From: an uncultured Alphaproteobacteria bacterium
GTDB taxonomy: Bacteria > Pseudomonadota > Alphaproteobacteria > HIMB59 > GCA-002718135
NCBI GenBank assembly: GCA_902614395.1
Contig: CACMKW010000009.1
Span: 1-45,660 of the forward strand
DNA: 45,660 nt
Direction: 5' to 3'
How positions within the stretch are numbered: position 1 is the stretch's first letter; every line of letters begins with the position of its first letter. The position numbers were made by a program, and so were the translations under genes. Under the pieces are notes generated by a model. That model did not search any database and was not told the origin of the DNA. It was given only the letters and a program-made list of their open reading frames with translations. Of the stretch, positions 32,095-40,618 are shown one piece after another.

Positions 32095-33765
32095 ATGAAA
32101 ATTAACATTTTTTATCTACTTTCTAAGATTAGTATAATTTTAATATGCTTGTTATGTATCTTATCCATTCTATTATTTTATAATAATGCAGTTACTTTAA
32201 ATTCTTTATATATACTCATTTCTCTACTCATTATTGGCTCTGTTATACGACTTAATAAATTAAAGAAATTTACTCGAGTATTATTTACTATCATTATACT
32301 TCCCATTTTATCATATCTAATGGTAAATTTTTCTTATGATATAGTTATTCAAAAGGAATTTTTATTAATTAATCAATCTATAAGCAACTTTATAGATAGA
32401 ATCTTACTGATAACTTTATATTTTATTCCATCAATATTCATAATGATGTTTTATAAATATGAAGTATTGTCATTAAACGACAAATCAGGAACAACAATAC
32501 CTGAAATTATAACATTTCTTTTTCAGTTTTTATTATTTGCAATACCATCATTTTTAGTTTTATCGTTTGTTTTTAATTTAGAACTTACAAGTATACTTGC
32601 TGCTGGTGGAATAGTTTTTGCTGCCATTGCTCTTTCCCTGCAGTCGAGTTTATCAGATTTAATTAAAGGAATTTTTGTAAATATTGAGAGACCATTTGCT
32701 ATTAATGATTGGATAACTGTTGATGATAAAACAGGTTATGTAGAAAATATTACATGGAGAAGTACAAGAATAAGAACATTTCAGAATACTGAAGTAATCA
32801 TTCCAAATGAAATCGTTGCAGATTCAATTTTAACTAATTGGAGCAAACAAGATAAAGAAAAAATGAGTGAAGGTTTCCATATTTTTAATAAATTATATTT
32901 TCACCCATCTCATGACCCAGAAAATATTTCAAAATTACTTTATAATGCTCTTAAAAAAGCAAAACCTGTTGATGGTAGAGAGCAATTAAATTTACAGTGG
33001 GTTCGTTTTATTGGAGCTAATGAATTTGGATTAGAATTTGTTGTTGCTTTTGATTGCACAAAGAGAATTTTAAAAAATTCGATGCAAGATAGTGTTATGA
33101 TGGAAATACATAAAACTTTAAGACATGCAGGAGTTCAAATGTCTGCTGGAAAACTTTATGGAAAACTTGAAGAAGATACAGGACTGCATGCTCTTGATAC
33201 GAATAGAAATAGAGAAGATTTTGAAAAAAGGCAGGTTAGCGAATTTAATCCTTATAATGAGTCAGTAAAAAATAGAGTTCTTTTACAAAAAATTCCTATT
33301 TTTATGTCTTTAAATTCTGAAGATTTAGATGAAATTGCTGAAAATGCAGAAAGACTTCATTTTGAAAAAGACGATTACATTATTAAACAAAATGATTCTG
33401 GAGATTCTCTTTACGTTATAAATGACGGAGTAGTATCAGTTTACCTTGATAATGAAAATAAAGATAAAGTATTTTTAGCCAAACTTGGTGTTGGAGATTT
33501 TGTTGGTGAAGGTAGTCTTCTAACTGGTGAACCAAGATCTGCTAATGTGATAGCCGAAACTCCTTGTATAGTAATAAAAGTTAGCAAAGATATTATAAAA
33601 GATATTTTTTCTAAAAATCCTAATGTGTATGATTATGTTGCAAATATTCTAGCTCAAAGAAAGTTAAAACTTGATAAGAAAAAAAATGAAAGTCAATTAA
33701 CTAAAGATGAAAATAAAAATCTTGTTAATGATATTAAGAATGCAATAATAAATTTTTTGAAATAA
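32095..33765 (+). CDS. MscS-type channel fused to a cyclic nucleotide-binding domain (bCNG type)
   Basis: This 556-aa protein has about five TM helices (residues 8-190), the MscS pore helix and beta domain (LTSILAAGGIVFAAIALSLQ, FVNIERPFAINDWITVDDK, VIIPNEIVADSILTNWSK) and a C-terminal cNMP-binding domain from about 400 with phosphate-binding cassette GDFVGEGSLLTGEPRSANV; its Glu and Arg contact the cyclic phosphate and ribose. Known members of the bCNG family gate an MscS pore with cAMP. Flanked by two cyclases and a K+ channel, this is a probable effector of local cNMP. The C-terminal 35 residues are Lys-rich. Confidence 0.93.
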   Translation: MKINIFYLLSKISIILICLLCILSILLFYNNAVTLNSLYILISLLIIGSVIRLNKLKKFTRVLFTIIILPILSYLMVNFSYDIVIQKEFLLINQSISNFIDRILLITLYFIPSIFIMMFYKYEVLSLNDKSGTTIPEIITFLFQFLLFAIPSFLVLSFVFNLELTSILAAGGIVFAAIALSLQSSLSDLIKGIFVNIERPFAINDWITVDDKTGYVENITWRSTRIRTFQNTEVIIPNEIVADSILTNWSKQDKEKMSEGFHIFNKLYFHPSHDPENISKLLYNALKKAKPVDGREQLNLQWVRFIGANEFGLEFVVAFDCTKRILKNSMQDSVMMEIHKTLRHAGVQMSAGKLYGKLEEDTGLHALDTNRNREDFEKRQVSEFNPYNESVKNRVLLQKIPIFMSLNSEDLDEIAENAERLHFEKDDYIIKQNDSGDSLYVINDGVVSVYLDNENKDKVFLAKLGVGDFVGEGSLLTGEPRSANVIAETPCIVIKVSKDIIKDIFSKNPNVYDYVANILAQRKLKLDKKKNESQLTKDENKNLVNDIKNAIINFLK

Positions 33766-33776
33766 AATAACCTCCC

Positions 33777-35063
33777 CTATTCATCTTCAATTTCTTTTCT
33801 AAAATCTTCTTGTAGTTTTTTTAATTCTTTCATCGCAGCTTTCATATCGGAACTATCAAATATTTGAATGTCCACGTGATTACCTTTTTTCGAATATGAT
33901 TTTTTTGTTTTACTATTACTTTTATTTTTAAAACTAATTACCTTGTGAGTTTTAACAGGTCTTACAAAACCTTTAGGAGTTATTTCTTTGTACTCTTCAC
34001 AATTAATTTGATTTTTAACTAAATTATAAGTTGTATCAGAAATAATTATTTCATTTTCAGGAGCAATGGATTGTAATCTAGACGCTAGATTTACAGAGGA
34101 ACCTATAGCTGTATAATCACTCATTACACTAGATCCAAAATCACCAACATTCGCAAAACCTGAAGAGATGCCATACCTTACCTTCAATCCATCTTTAACA
34201 CCCTGTCTAATCCAGAAAGATTGCAGTTCATTGACTCGTTCTTTCATTTCCAACGCCATGCTTATACAATTTATTGCATCATTTTCATCTCCTAATGTTT
34301 CAGGAGCACCGTGAAAGGAAAGTATTGCATCGCCAATAAATTTATCAATCGTAGCATTTGAATTTATTGCAATTAAACTCATTTCACTAAGATAATTATT
34401 CAAGATTAAAGCAAGTTTTTCTGCTTCTAATGAGTCAGATAGATCAGTAAAATTAACAATATCAGAAAAAAATATGGTTAAATTTTTCCTGACATAACTC
34501 TCTTTTGTTTTTTTTCCTGACTCTTCCTGATCAAAAATAGACTGGTATACTTGTGGTGAAAGATATTTTGATAACCTATTTGCAATATTTTCTAATCTTT
34601 TAGTTTTTTCTTCAATTAATTCTCTATCTTTTAATTTTTGATCAAGTAATTCCTCTTTTTCCCTTCTTAGATTATACTCATCTGTTCTATCAACAAATTG
34701 CCCTTGAATACCATTTAAAAAAGGAAAATCTTTGTTTTCAGTATATGCAGATAGTAAAGAATAAACCTTAATTTCATCATCAATTTTTATTTCTATTTTA
34801 GGGATAATAACAAAACCATTTTTTTCTAATTTTTGTTTAAAATTTTTAATATATTCATCTGCAACTCCAAGCTGTTCTAATATACTAGTAAAAGGAATAT
34901 TATTGACAGTTTTTAAAATAGGAAAAAATTTTTTAAAATTTTTATTTACTCGCAGAACTTCTAAATTTCTATTGGCAAAATAAGCAGCTGTGACAGCATT
35001 AGAGAAATTAAAAAAACTTAAATCTATGATAGTTTTTTCATCAAAAAACTTATCCAGTTTCAT
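33777..35063 (-). CDS. Adenylate cyclase, class III, with N-terminal PAS-like sensor region
   Basis: This 428-aa protein has an N-terminal region (1-125) with PAS-like character (AYFANRNLEVLRVNKNFKKF and LNGIQGQFVDRTDEY), a coiled-coil linker (about 128-165, RREKEELLDQKLKDRELIEE), and a cyclase domain (190-375). Metal residues are Asp201 (FFSDIVNFTDLS) and Asp245. The purine-selecting pair Lys241 (TIDKFIGD) and Asp316 (SDYTAIG) indicates ATP, and Asn325/Arg329 are present. It has a Lys-rich tail. It converges on the MscS-cNBD gene (11-bp gap) and lies 11 bp after yqhA on the same strand. Confidence 0.9.
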   Translation of the reverse strand: MKLDKFFDEKTIIDLSFFNFSNAVTAAYFANRNLEVLRVNKNFKKFFPILKTVNNIPFTSILEQLGVADEYIKNFKQKLEKNGFVIIPKIEIKIDDEIKVYSLLSAYTENKDFPFLNGIQGQFVDRTDEYNLRREKEELLDQKLKDRELIEEKTKRLENIANRLSKYLSPQVYQSIFDQEESGKKTKESYVRKNLTIFFSDIVNFTDLSDSLEAEKLALILNNYLSEMSLIAINSNATIDKFIGDAILSFHGAPETLGDENDAINCISMALEMKERVNELQSFWIRQGVKDGLKVRYGISSGFANVGDFGSSVMSDYTAIGSSVNLASRLQSIAPENEIIISDTTYNLVKNQINCEEYKEITPKGFVRPVKTHKVISFKNKSNSKTKKSYSKKGNHVDIQIFDSSDMKAAMKELKKLQEDFRKEIEDE

Positions 35064-35074
35064 TTATAATTTTA

Positions 35075-35593
35075 TTATGGGTGATGTTTAGTAATTCCGC
35101 TAATATAATCCATGATTGCTATAACTAAGCCTGATAAAATAAATACCGCATGAATGAATATCATTAAGTATATTTCTTCTGATGTTTTGGAACCTACATC
35201 AATAAAAGCTTCTAGCAATCCGATACTTGAAATAGCTACTATTGAGGCAATAAGCTTTAATTTTAAACCTGAAAAATCAAGCTTACCCATCCACTCTGGT
35301 TTATCTTCAGATTGATTTGCAATATCTATTTTAGACACGAAATTCTCGTATCCAGCAAAAATTACCATTAAAACTAAATTTCCAACAAGAGCTAAGTCAA
35401 CAATATGCAACACAAATACAAGAAGTTCATTTAAGGTTAATTCACTTAAGTGTGTAATTTCATAAATGAATAACGCAATAACTTTATATGTAATAACTAG
35501 TAGAGTAAGACATAGCGCAACGTAAACAGGAGCTAAAGCCCATCTGCTTGAAAACATTGCTCTTTCAAGAAGTCCCTCAAACAATCTACGCAT
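35075..35593 (-). CDS. YqhA family (UPF0114) membrane protein
   Basis: This 172-aa protein starts MRRLFEGLLERAMFSSRWAL, contains APVYVALCLTLLVITYKVIA and a second pair of TM segments with LELVD-like ELLVFVLHIVDLALVGNLVL, matching UPF0114/YqhA. It has four TM segments and unknown function. It is upstream in the same unit as the adenylate cyclase (11-bp gap), so its activity may be tied to cyclase input or simply co-expressed. Confidence 0.85.
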   Translation of the reverse strand: MRRLFEGLLERAMFSSRWALAPVYVALCLTLLVITYKVIALFIYEITHLSELTLNELLVFVLHIVDLALVGNLVLMVIFAGYENFVSKIDIANQSEDKPEWMGKLDFSGLKLKLIASIVAISSIGLLEAFIDVGSKTSEEIYLMIFIHAVFILSGLVIAIMDYISGITKHHP

Positions 35594-35637
35594 TCAATAT
35601 AAGTAATTTTTAAATAATATTTGTCAATTAAATTTTA

Positions 35638-36558
35638 CTACTTGCCCCATTTATAAGTAAGTAAATCGTATCTTTTAGCAAAATTTAATAATAAATTTTT
35701 TGTATCTTGATCTAAAGGTTTAATTGGATCTCTGCAGAAATCTGATTTAATTACCCCACCTTCTTTCATTACTGTTTTTGTAGCTCTGAAACCACATTGT
35801 CTATTTTCAAAATTAATTAAAGGCAGAATATTATTATAAATTTCTTCAGATTTATCTTTTTCATTATTCCAAAAAAGATCAATTACTGGAGCTATTTTTT
35901 CTGGAAGCAATGCTGAGCTCATACTTCCAGAAATTCCAGCTTCTAAGTCGGCGTATAAAGTAATACTTTCTTCACCATCAAAAGGTGCATCTAATCTAGA
36001 ACTGCAATTTTTAATCAGAGCTCTTATTTTTGATGCTGCGTTAACACTTTCAATTTTAAAACATGTTAGTTGTTCAATTTCATTGATCATTTTTGTAAGA
36101 AAAGGTACTGAAAGTTCAATTCCAGATAATGGTGCGTCTTGTATCATTATAGGTATTCCGACCTTAGAAATTTCATCAAATTGTTCAAAAATTTGATCTG
36201 CATTGCCTTTAAGTAATGCACCGTGATAAGGCGGCATCATCATAATAATATCAGCTCCAAGTGATTTTGCTAACTCTGCTCTTGGACGCACAATATCAGT
36301 TGCAAAATGACTAACTGTAACAATAGTCTTAACTCTTCCATCAATTTTTTTCATAGAAAGTTTTGTTAATTTTTCCCTTTCATCATCTGCAAGTAAAAAT
36401 TGTTCAGAATAATTAGCAAGAATACATATGCCTTGAACTTTTTGATCAACCATACAATCCAAAACTCTTTCCATACCTTCATAATCTACTTCGCCATTAT
36501 CGTGAAAAGGTGTTGGGGCTACAGGCCACATTCCATAATATTTATATTTAGTACTCAT
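35638..36558 (-). CDS. Dihydrodipicolinate synthase (DapA/NAL) family aldolase
   Basis: This 306-aa TIM-barrel protein has the Schiff-base lysine in LTCFKIESVNAASKI. The usual GTTGE loop is replaced by ILANYSEQFLLADDE, and the tyrosine of the YN motif is replaced by IMIQDAPLSG, both departures from true DapA. The family includes N-acetylneuraminate lyase, KDG aldolase and other pyruvate-linked lyases, so the substrate is probably not aspartate semialdehyde. It sits in a minus-strand run with EamA genes and a DmdA-like gene. Confidence 0.85.
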   Translation of the reverse strand: MSTKYKYYGMWPVAPTPFHDNGEVDYEGMERVLDCMVDQKVQGICILANYSEQFLLADDEREKLTKLSMKKIDGRVKTIVTVSHFATDIVRPRAELAKSLGADIIMMMPPYHGALLKGNADQIFEQFDEISKVGIPIMIQDAPLSGIELSVPFLTKMINEIEQLTCFKIESVNAASKIRALIKNCSSRLDAPFDGEESITLYADLEAGISGSMSSALLPEKIAPVIDLFWNNEKDKSEEIYNNILPLINFENRQCGFRATKTVMKEGGVIKSDFCRDPIKPLDQDTKNLLLNFAKRYDLLTYKWGK

Positions 36559-36576
36559 ATAACTTTCAATTAAATA

Positions 36577-37464
36577 TTAATTTCCATTAATAACAATATT
36601 TTTAGTTTTTTTAAAATCTTTGCTTCTTTCATTATATGTTATAAGCAATACTGATGAAAATACAACTATCCCCCCAATCCATGTCCATACATCTGGGGTT
36701 TCATTAAAGACAAAAAAACCAAAAGCAGAACCAAAAATTAATCCACTAAACCACACTGGTTGCGTTACTGATAATTCAGCATATTTATATGACAAAGCTA
36801 AAGATAGATGGAGAATTGTACCTGATATCGCACCTATAAAAACAAAAATTAAAGATTGTAATGAAGGCATTTGCCAAAAATATATAGCAAGAGGTAAAGC
36901 AAAAATTGTCATAAGAGTATATTGATATGTAACCATTGTTATAGGAGAATCATCTTTAGAGACAAATTTAGATACGATAATAATAAAAGACCAGAAAGTT
37001 AATGAAATTAAAATCATAATTGTTCCAATATTAAAATCTACAATACCAGGTCTAATAATAATAAGCATTCCTATAAAACCAATTACTAATGCCAAAATAC
37101 GATACATATAAACTTTCTCTCTAAAAATTATAAAACTAAGTAAAACAACAATTATAGGACTCAAGAAATGTAAAGCTTTAAATTGTTCAAAGGGAACATA
37201 TACTAGAGCGCCAAAACCAAGTATCATCATGGGAAGATTGAACAATCCACGAATAAAATAAAATTTAAAATTTTTTGTTTTATATGGAATAAATTTTTTT
37301 TTAATTAAATATGGAAAAATTATTATAAGACCAAAAAAAAATCTTAGAAAACCAATTGTATATACATTAGAATCATATTGTGCACTTCTAATTAATGACT
37401 CCATTAAAACTGCAAAAAAAGATCCTGAGACAGTTAATAAAATTGCTTTTATATTATTATTCAT
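36577..37464 (-). CDS. EamA-family (DMT) transporter, tandem copy 1
   Basis: This 295-aa, ten-TM EamA protein (IGFLRFFFGLIIIFPYLIKK, LSPIIVVLLSFIIFREKVYM) is about half identical to its neighbour at 37464. The two genes share one base at their junction. They may form a heterodimer or have different substrates. The substrate is unknown; metabolite export is the usual role of this superfamily. Confidence 0.9.
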   Translation of the reverse strand: MNNNIKAILLTVSGSFFAVLMESLIRSAQYDSNVYTIGFLRFFFGLIIIFPYLIKKKFIPYKTKNFKFYFIRGLFNLPMMILGFGALVYVPFEQFKALHFLSPIIVVLLSFIIFREKVYMYRILALVIGFIGMLIIIRPGIVDFNIGTIMILISLTFWSFIIIVSKFVSKDDSPITMVTYQYTLMTIFALPLAIYFWQMPSLQSLIFVFIGAISGTILHLSLALSYKYAELSVTQPVWFSGLIFGSAFGFFVFNETPDVWTWIGGIVVFSSVLLITYNERSKDFKKTKNIVINGN

Positions 37465-38357
37465 TAGCTATTTAGGTTTAATTGAATTGATTTCTTTGCA
37501 ATATCTTTTTTAAGATAGTTTTCTCTGTAGGTAATAATCAATATGGATGAAAAAATAATTAAACCGCCAATTATTGTCCAAATATCAGGAATTTCATCAA
37601 AAATTAAGAAACCAAAAAAAGATGCTATTAAAAGACGTGAAAAGTTAACAGGTTGTAAAACAGATAGATCAGTAAGCTTGTAAGCCGTATTTATACATAG
37701 ATGTACTATAGTGCCAGAAATTCCAGCAAAGATTAGATAAATTATTGTTTGCGAAGATGGGGTATCCCAAAAATATAATGCGATAGGAAATGATAATATT
37801 GTAACAAAAGTGTATTGATATGATAAAATTGTAAAAGCACTATCTTCCTTTGCAGCAAATTTAGTTATTATTACTACAACTGACCAAATTAGACAGGCAC
37901 ATAAAACCAAGTATGCACCTACATTAATGCTAACAAATCCAGGTCTTAAAATTACAAACACTCCAATCAAGCCAATAAATAACGCGCTAATACGTATTAA
38001 ATAAATTTTCTCTTTTAAAAAAATTACACTCAATATTACTACAATTATTGGAGTAACAAACGAAATAGCTTTGATTTGTTCTAAGGGTATAAATTGCAAC
38101 GCAGAAAAACTGAGAAGCATCATTGGAATATTTAAAATACCTCTTGTTAAATGAATTTTAAAATTTGGTGTTTTATAATTTTGAAATTTACTATAAAAAA
38201 TAAAAGGTAGTATTAAAATCAACCCAAAAAAAAATCTTAAAAAACCAGAAGTAAATACATTAATATCTTCCAAAGAAATTTTTAAAAAAACATTCATTAC
38301 TACTCCAGAAAAAGAAGCAATTAGTGCTAAGACGATAGCCTTAACATTATCTGTCAT
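37464..38357 (-). CDS. EamA-family (DMT) transporter, tandem copy 2
   Basis: This 297-aa paralogue of the downstream gene shares TSGFLRFFFGLILILPFIF, RGILNIPMMLLSFSALQF and TPIIVVILSVIFLKEKIYL. Its start lies 3 bp after the stop of the DmdA-like gene, so all are likely in one operon. Export of a product of DMSP or sulphur-compound metabolism is an inference. Confidence 0.9.
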   Translation of the reverse strand: MTDNVKAIVLALIASFSGVVMNVFLKISLEDINVFTSGFLRFFFGLILILPFIFYSKFQNYKTPNFKIHLTRGILNIPMMLLSFSALQFIPLEQIKAISFVTPIIVVILSVIFLKEKIYLIRISALFIGLIGVFVILRPGFVSINVGAYLVLCACLIWSVVVIITKFAAKEDSAFTILSYQYTFVTILSFPIALYFWDTPSSQTIIYLIFAGISGTIVHLCINTAYKLTDLSVLQPVNFSRLLIASFFGFLIFDEIPDIWTIIGGLIIFSSILIITYRENYLKKDIAKKSIQLNLNS

Positions 38358-38360
38358 AAA

Positions 38361-39470
38361 TTAAACAAATGGAATATCGCAAATTTCTCCAACATATTTC
38401 TTAGAATCAATCAATATGTCGAAATTACCTTTATTAGTAAAGTATGGTTTTTTTATCATTGCTATGCCAATTACTTTATTGAACGTTGGTGAAAAAACTG
38501 CTGATCTAATTTCACCAATGATTTTATCATCTATAGTTAAATTAATAGCTGATCTTAAGTTTATTTTATCTAGATTAATTTTAACACCCATTAATTTTTT
38601 TTCTATCCCACTGTTTTTGATTTTTATTAAATTATCTTTTCCAAGAAATTCTATATTTGTATCTAAATTTACAAATTTCTCTAAACCACACTCTAAAGGA
38701 TTATCATTTATATCCATATCATTGCCGTAAGAGAGTAAAGCACCTTCAATTCTTTCAATTAGATGAGGGCATCCTGGCTTAACATTAAACTCTTTACCTT
38801 GTTCAAATAATAAATCGTATAATTCTAATCCAGATTTAGAATTTTCTACATATATTTCTACACCGCCCTGCTTTGACCATCCAGATCTAGCAATCAAATG
38901 TTGAGTAGATTGAAAATTAAAATATTTAAAATTATAAAATTTTAAATCTAAAATCTCTTTACCAAATATTTTTTCCAATAAATTAAAAGCCTTAGGTCCT
39001 TGAACTGCCATAATATTTACATCAGGTTCAGAAATTGAAACTTCTAATTTTTTTCCTATAGCTAGACCTTTAGCAAATAACATAACATCAGAGTCAGCAA
39101 TTGAAATCCACCATTTTTCATCGCTAAATTTTAGTACAACTGGATCATTTATCATGCCTCCATTTTCATCAATAATTGGGCAATAATAACATTTACCATC
39201 TTTGGCATTACTTAAATCTCTACATGTCATTAACTGAACTAATTGATACGCGTCCTTACCTTTAATTTCTATTTGCCTTTCAGCTGCAACATCCCAGACC
39301 TGAACATGATTTTTTAAATGCTCATAGGTTTCTTCAAGGCCTCCTTCAAAACCGGCTGGAAGAAGCATATGATTGTATATAGTATAAGAAGTGACTCCCT
39401 GATTTTCAATTCGAGAGGAATATATAGTACTTCTTAATCTTCTTGATTTGGCAATATATTGATTAGACAT
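38361..39470 (-). CDS. dmdA: Dimethylsulfoniopropionate demethylase-like GcvT-family protein
   Basis: This is a tetrahydrofolate-linked GcvT-fold protein. I start it at the ATG at 39470 ([14 protein letters not shown], 369 aa); a longer reading to 39560 would overlap the 56-aa gene and has no ribosome site. Matches to DmdA are extensive: [72 protein letters not shown] and [15 protein letters not shown]. DmdA removes a methyl group from DMSP to form methylmercaptopropionate. Family-level recognition is solid, but related GcvT-like demethylases exist. No dmdBCD genes are in view. Confidence 0.75.
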   Translation of the reverse strand: MSNQYIAKSRRLRSTIYSSRIENQGVTSYTIYNHMLLPAGFEGGLEETYEHLKNHVQVWDVAAERQIEIKGKDAYQLVQLMTCRDLSNAKDGKCYYCPIIDENGGMINDPVVLKFSDEKWWISIADSDVMLFAKGLAIGKKLEVSISEPDVNIMAVQGPKAFNLLEKIFGKEILDLKFYNFKYFNFQSTQHLIARSGWSKQGGVEIYVENSKSGLELYDLLFEQGKEFNVKPGCPHLIERIEGALLSYGNDMDINDNPLECGLEKFVNLDTNIEFLGKDNLIKIKNSGIEKKLMGVKINLDKINLRSAINLTIDDKIIGEIRSAVFSPTFNKVIGIAMIKKPYFTNKGNFDILIDSKKYVGEICDIPFV

Positions 39471-39537
39471 AAAATTCTCGTATAGATATTTGTTAGAGTT
39501 TAGTCTACATTTAATTAAGTTAAATCTCTTTAATGAT

Positions 39538-39708
39538 TCAAATAAAATAATGATAGGCAAAGTAAAAAGTAAATACTACTAGTATAATTGCTATCCATAT
39601 AGACAAGTTTGTAAAAAAAGTTTTTAAACTACTATTAGAACTTAAAAAAGAAGGAAGTACTAACAAAAGAACTCCAATCATGTAAATAATTGGAACTAAT
39701 TTATCCAT
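39538..39708 (-). CDS. Small two-TM membrane protein
   Basis: A 56-codon frame with ATG at 39708, directly adjoining the dehydrogenase stop (TAAATG), ending in TGA at 39538. The protein [20 protein letters not shown] continues through two hydrophobic spans to an end YFAYHYFI, with a conserved-looking [12 protein letters not shown] stretch. Small two-TM proteins of this kind occur in oceanic alphaproteobacteria; I cannot name a function. Coupling to the upstream stop supports translation. Confidence 0.6.
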   Translation of the reverse strand: MDKLVPIIYMIGVLLLVLPSFLSSNSSLKTFFTNLSIWIAIILVVFTFYFAYHYFI

Positions 39709-40569
39709 TTAGTATTTTTCTTTATCAATTAATTCACTTACAAGAAATTTGCCAAATCCTTTTTTTGAAGCTTCTTTATAAAATGACTTTGCTAATTTAG
39801 ATAGTTTATTTGCATTTGGTAAATCAGAAACAAGATCATTTATATAATTTAAATCTTTATAAGTGTTATCTACTGAAAACACATATCCTTTATAATTACC
39901 CTTAATAGCTTTATTAGCAATTCTATCCAAAGCTCCAGAATTTCCAGAACCCAATCTGGCTACATCACAGAGAAGTTTTATGTTGATACCTAGTTTTTTA
40001 GCAGATTTAAAAAATTCGATAACTGAAGTAGTAGTCATTAATGATAAAAAATTAGACAATAATTTTGCCGAAGATGCTTTTGACACATCACCAAAATTAA
40101 AAACTGACTTACAAAAAGAATTAAGATATTTTTTACATTTTGGAAAGTCATTTTTCTTGCCACCATAAATTCCACCTAATATGCCCTGCTCACTTTGTAC
40201 GGGACCACCCATTACTCCACAAAAATTATAACTGATTTTTTTAGATAGAAAAATTTTATTCATTTTTAAGGTACCATTCTTATCATGTGTTGTTAAATCA
40301 ATTATAAGTGTATTTCTATTAAGGTAATTTTTAATTTTATTAGCTACATTTATTGCAATAGGTGTATTAGTTACGCACATCATCAAACAATCAATTTTGA
40401 TATTTTTTATTTCACTATAAGTTTTTAATTCTTTTGCTCCAATTTTTATTAATTTATTAATAGGTTTTCTATTCTTATGAGCAAAAATATATACATTATG
40501 TTTTTTTAATAAATTTTTAGCCATACCATAACCCATATAGCCAACACCTATAAATACTACATTACTCAT
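39709..40569 (-). CDS. 3-hydroxyisobutyrate dehydrogenase family NAD(P)-dependent oxidoreductase
   Basis: This 286-aa beta-hydroxyacid dehydrogenase has an N-terminal NAD(P)-binding motif VGYMGYGMAKNLLKKHNVYI, the substrate-site loop GVMGGPVQSEQGILGGIYGG, and the catalytic Lys region ASSAKLLSNFLSLM. Family members oxidise 3-hydroxyisobutyrate, tartronate semialdehyde, 2-hydroxy-3-oxopropionate or related compounds. In this DmdA-like context it may process a C3 hydroxyacid (inference). Confidence 0.88.
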   Translation of the reverse strand: MSNVVFIGVGYMGYGMAKNLLKKHNVYIFAHKNRKPINKLIKIGAKELKTYSEIKNIKIDCLMMCVTNTPIAINVANKIKNYLNRNTLIIDLTTHDKNGTLKMNKIFLSKKISYNFCGVMGGPVQSEQGILGGIYGGKKNDFPKCKKYLNSFCKSVFNFGDVSKASSAKLLSNFLSLMTTTSVIEFFKSAKKLGINIKLLCDVARLGSGNSGALDRIANKAIKGNYKGYVFSVDNTYKDLNYINDLVSDLPNANKLSKLAKSFYKEASKKGFGKFLVSELIDKEKY

Positions 40570-40618
40570 AATAATAACTATAGTGAAAAAATTATTATTT
40601 GAAAGTTAATTATCAAAT

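Noticed and set aside
38361..39560. A longer DmdA-like reading starting at 39560
   Set aside because: Its first 30 residues are unlike the family, overlap the coupled 56-aa gene, and have no ribosome site. The ATG at 39470 fits.
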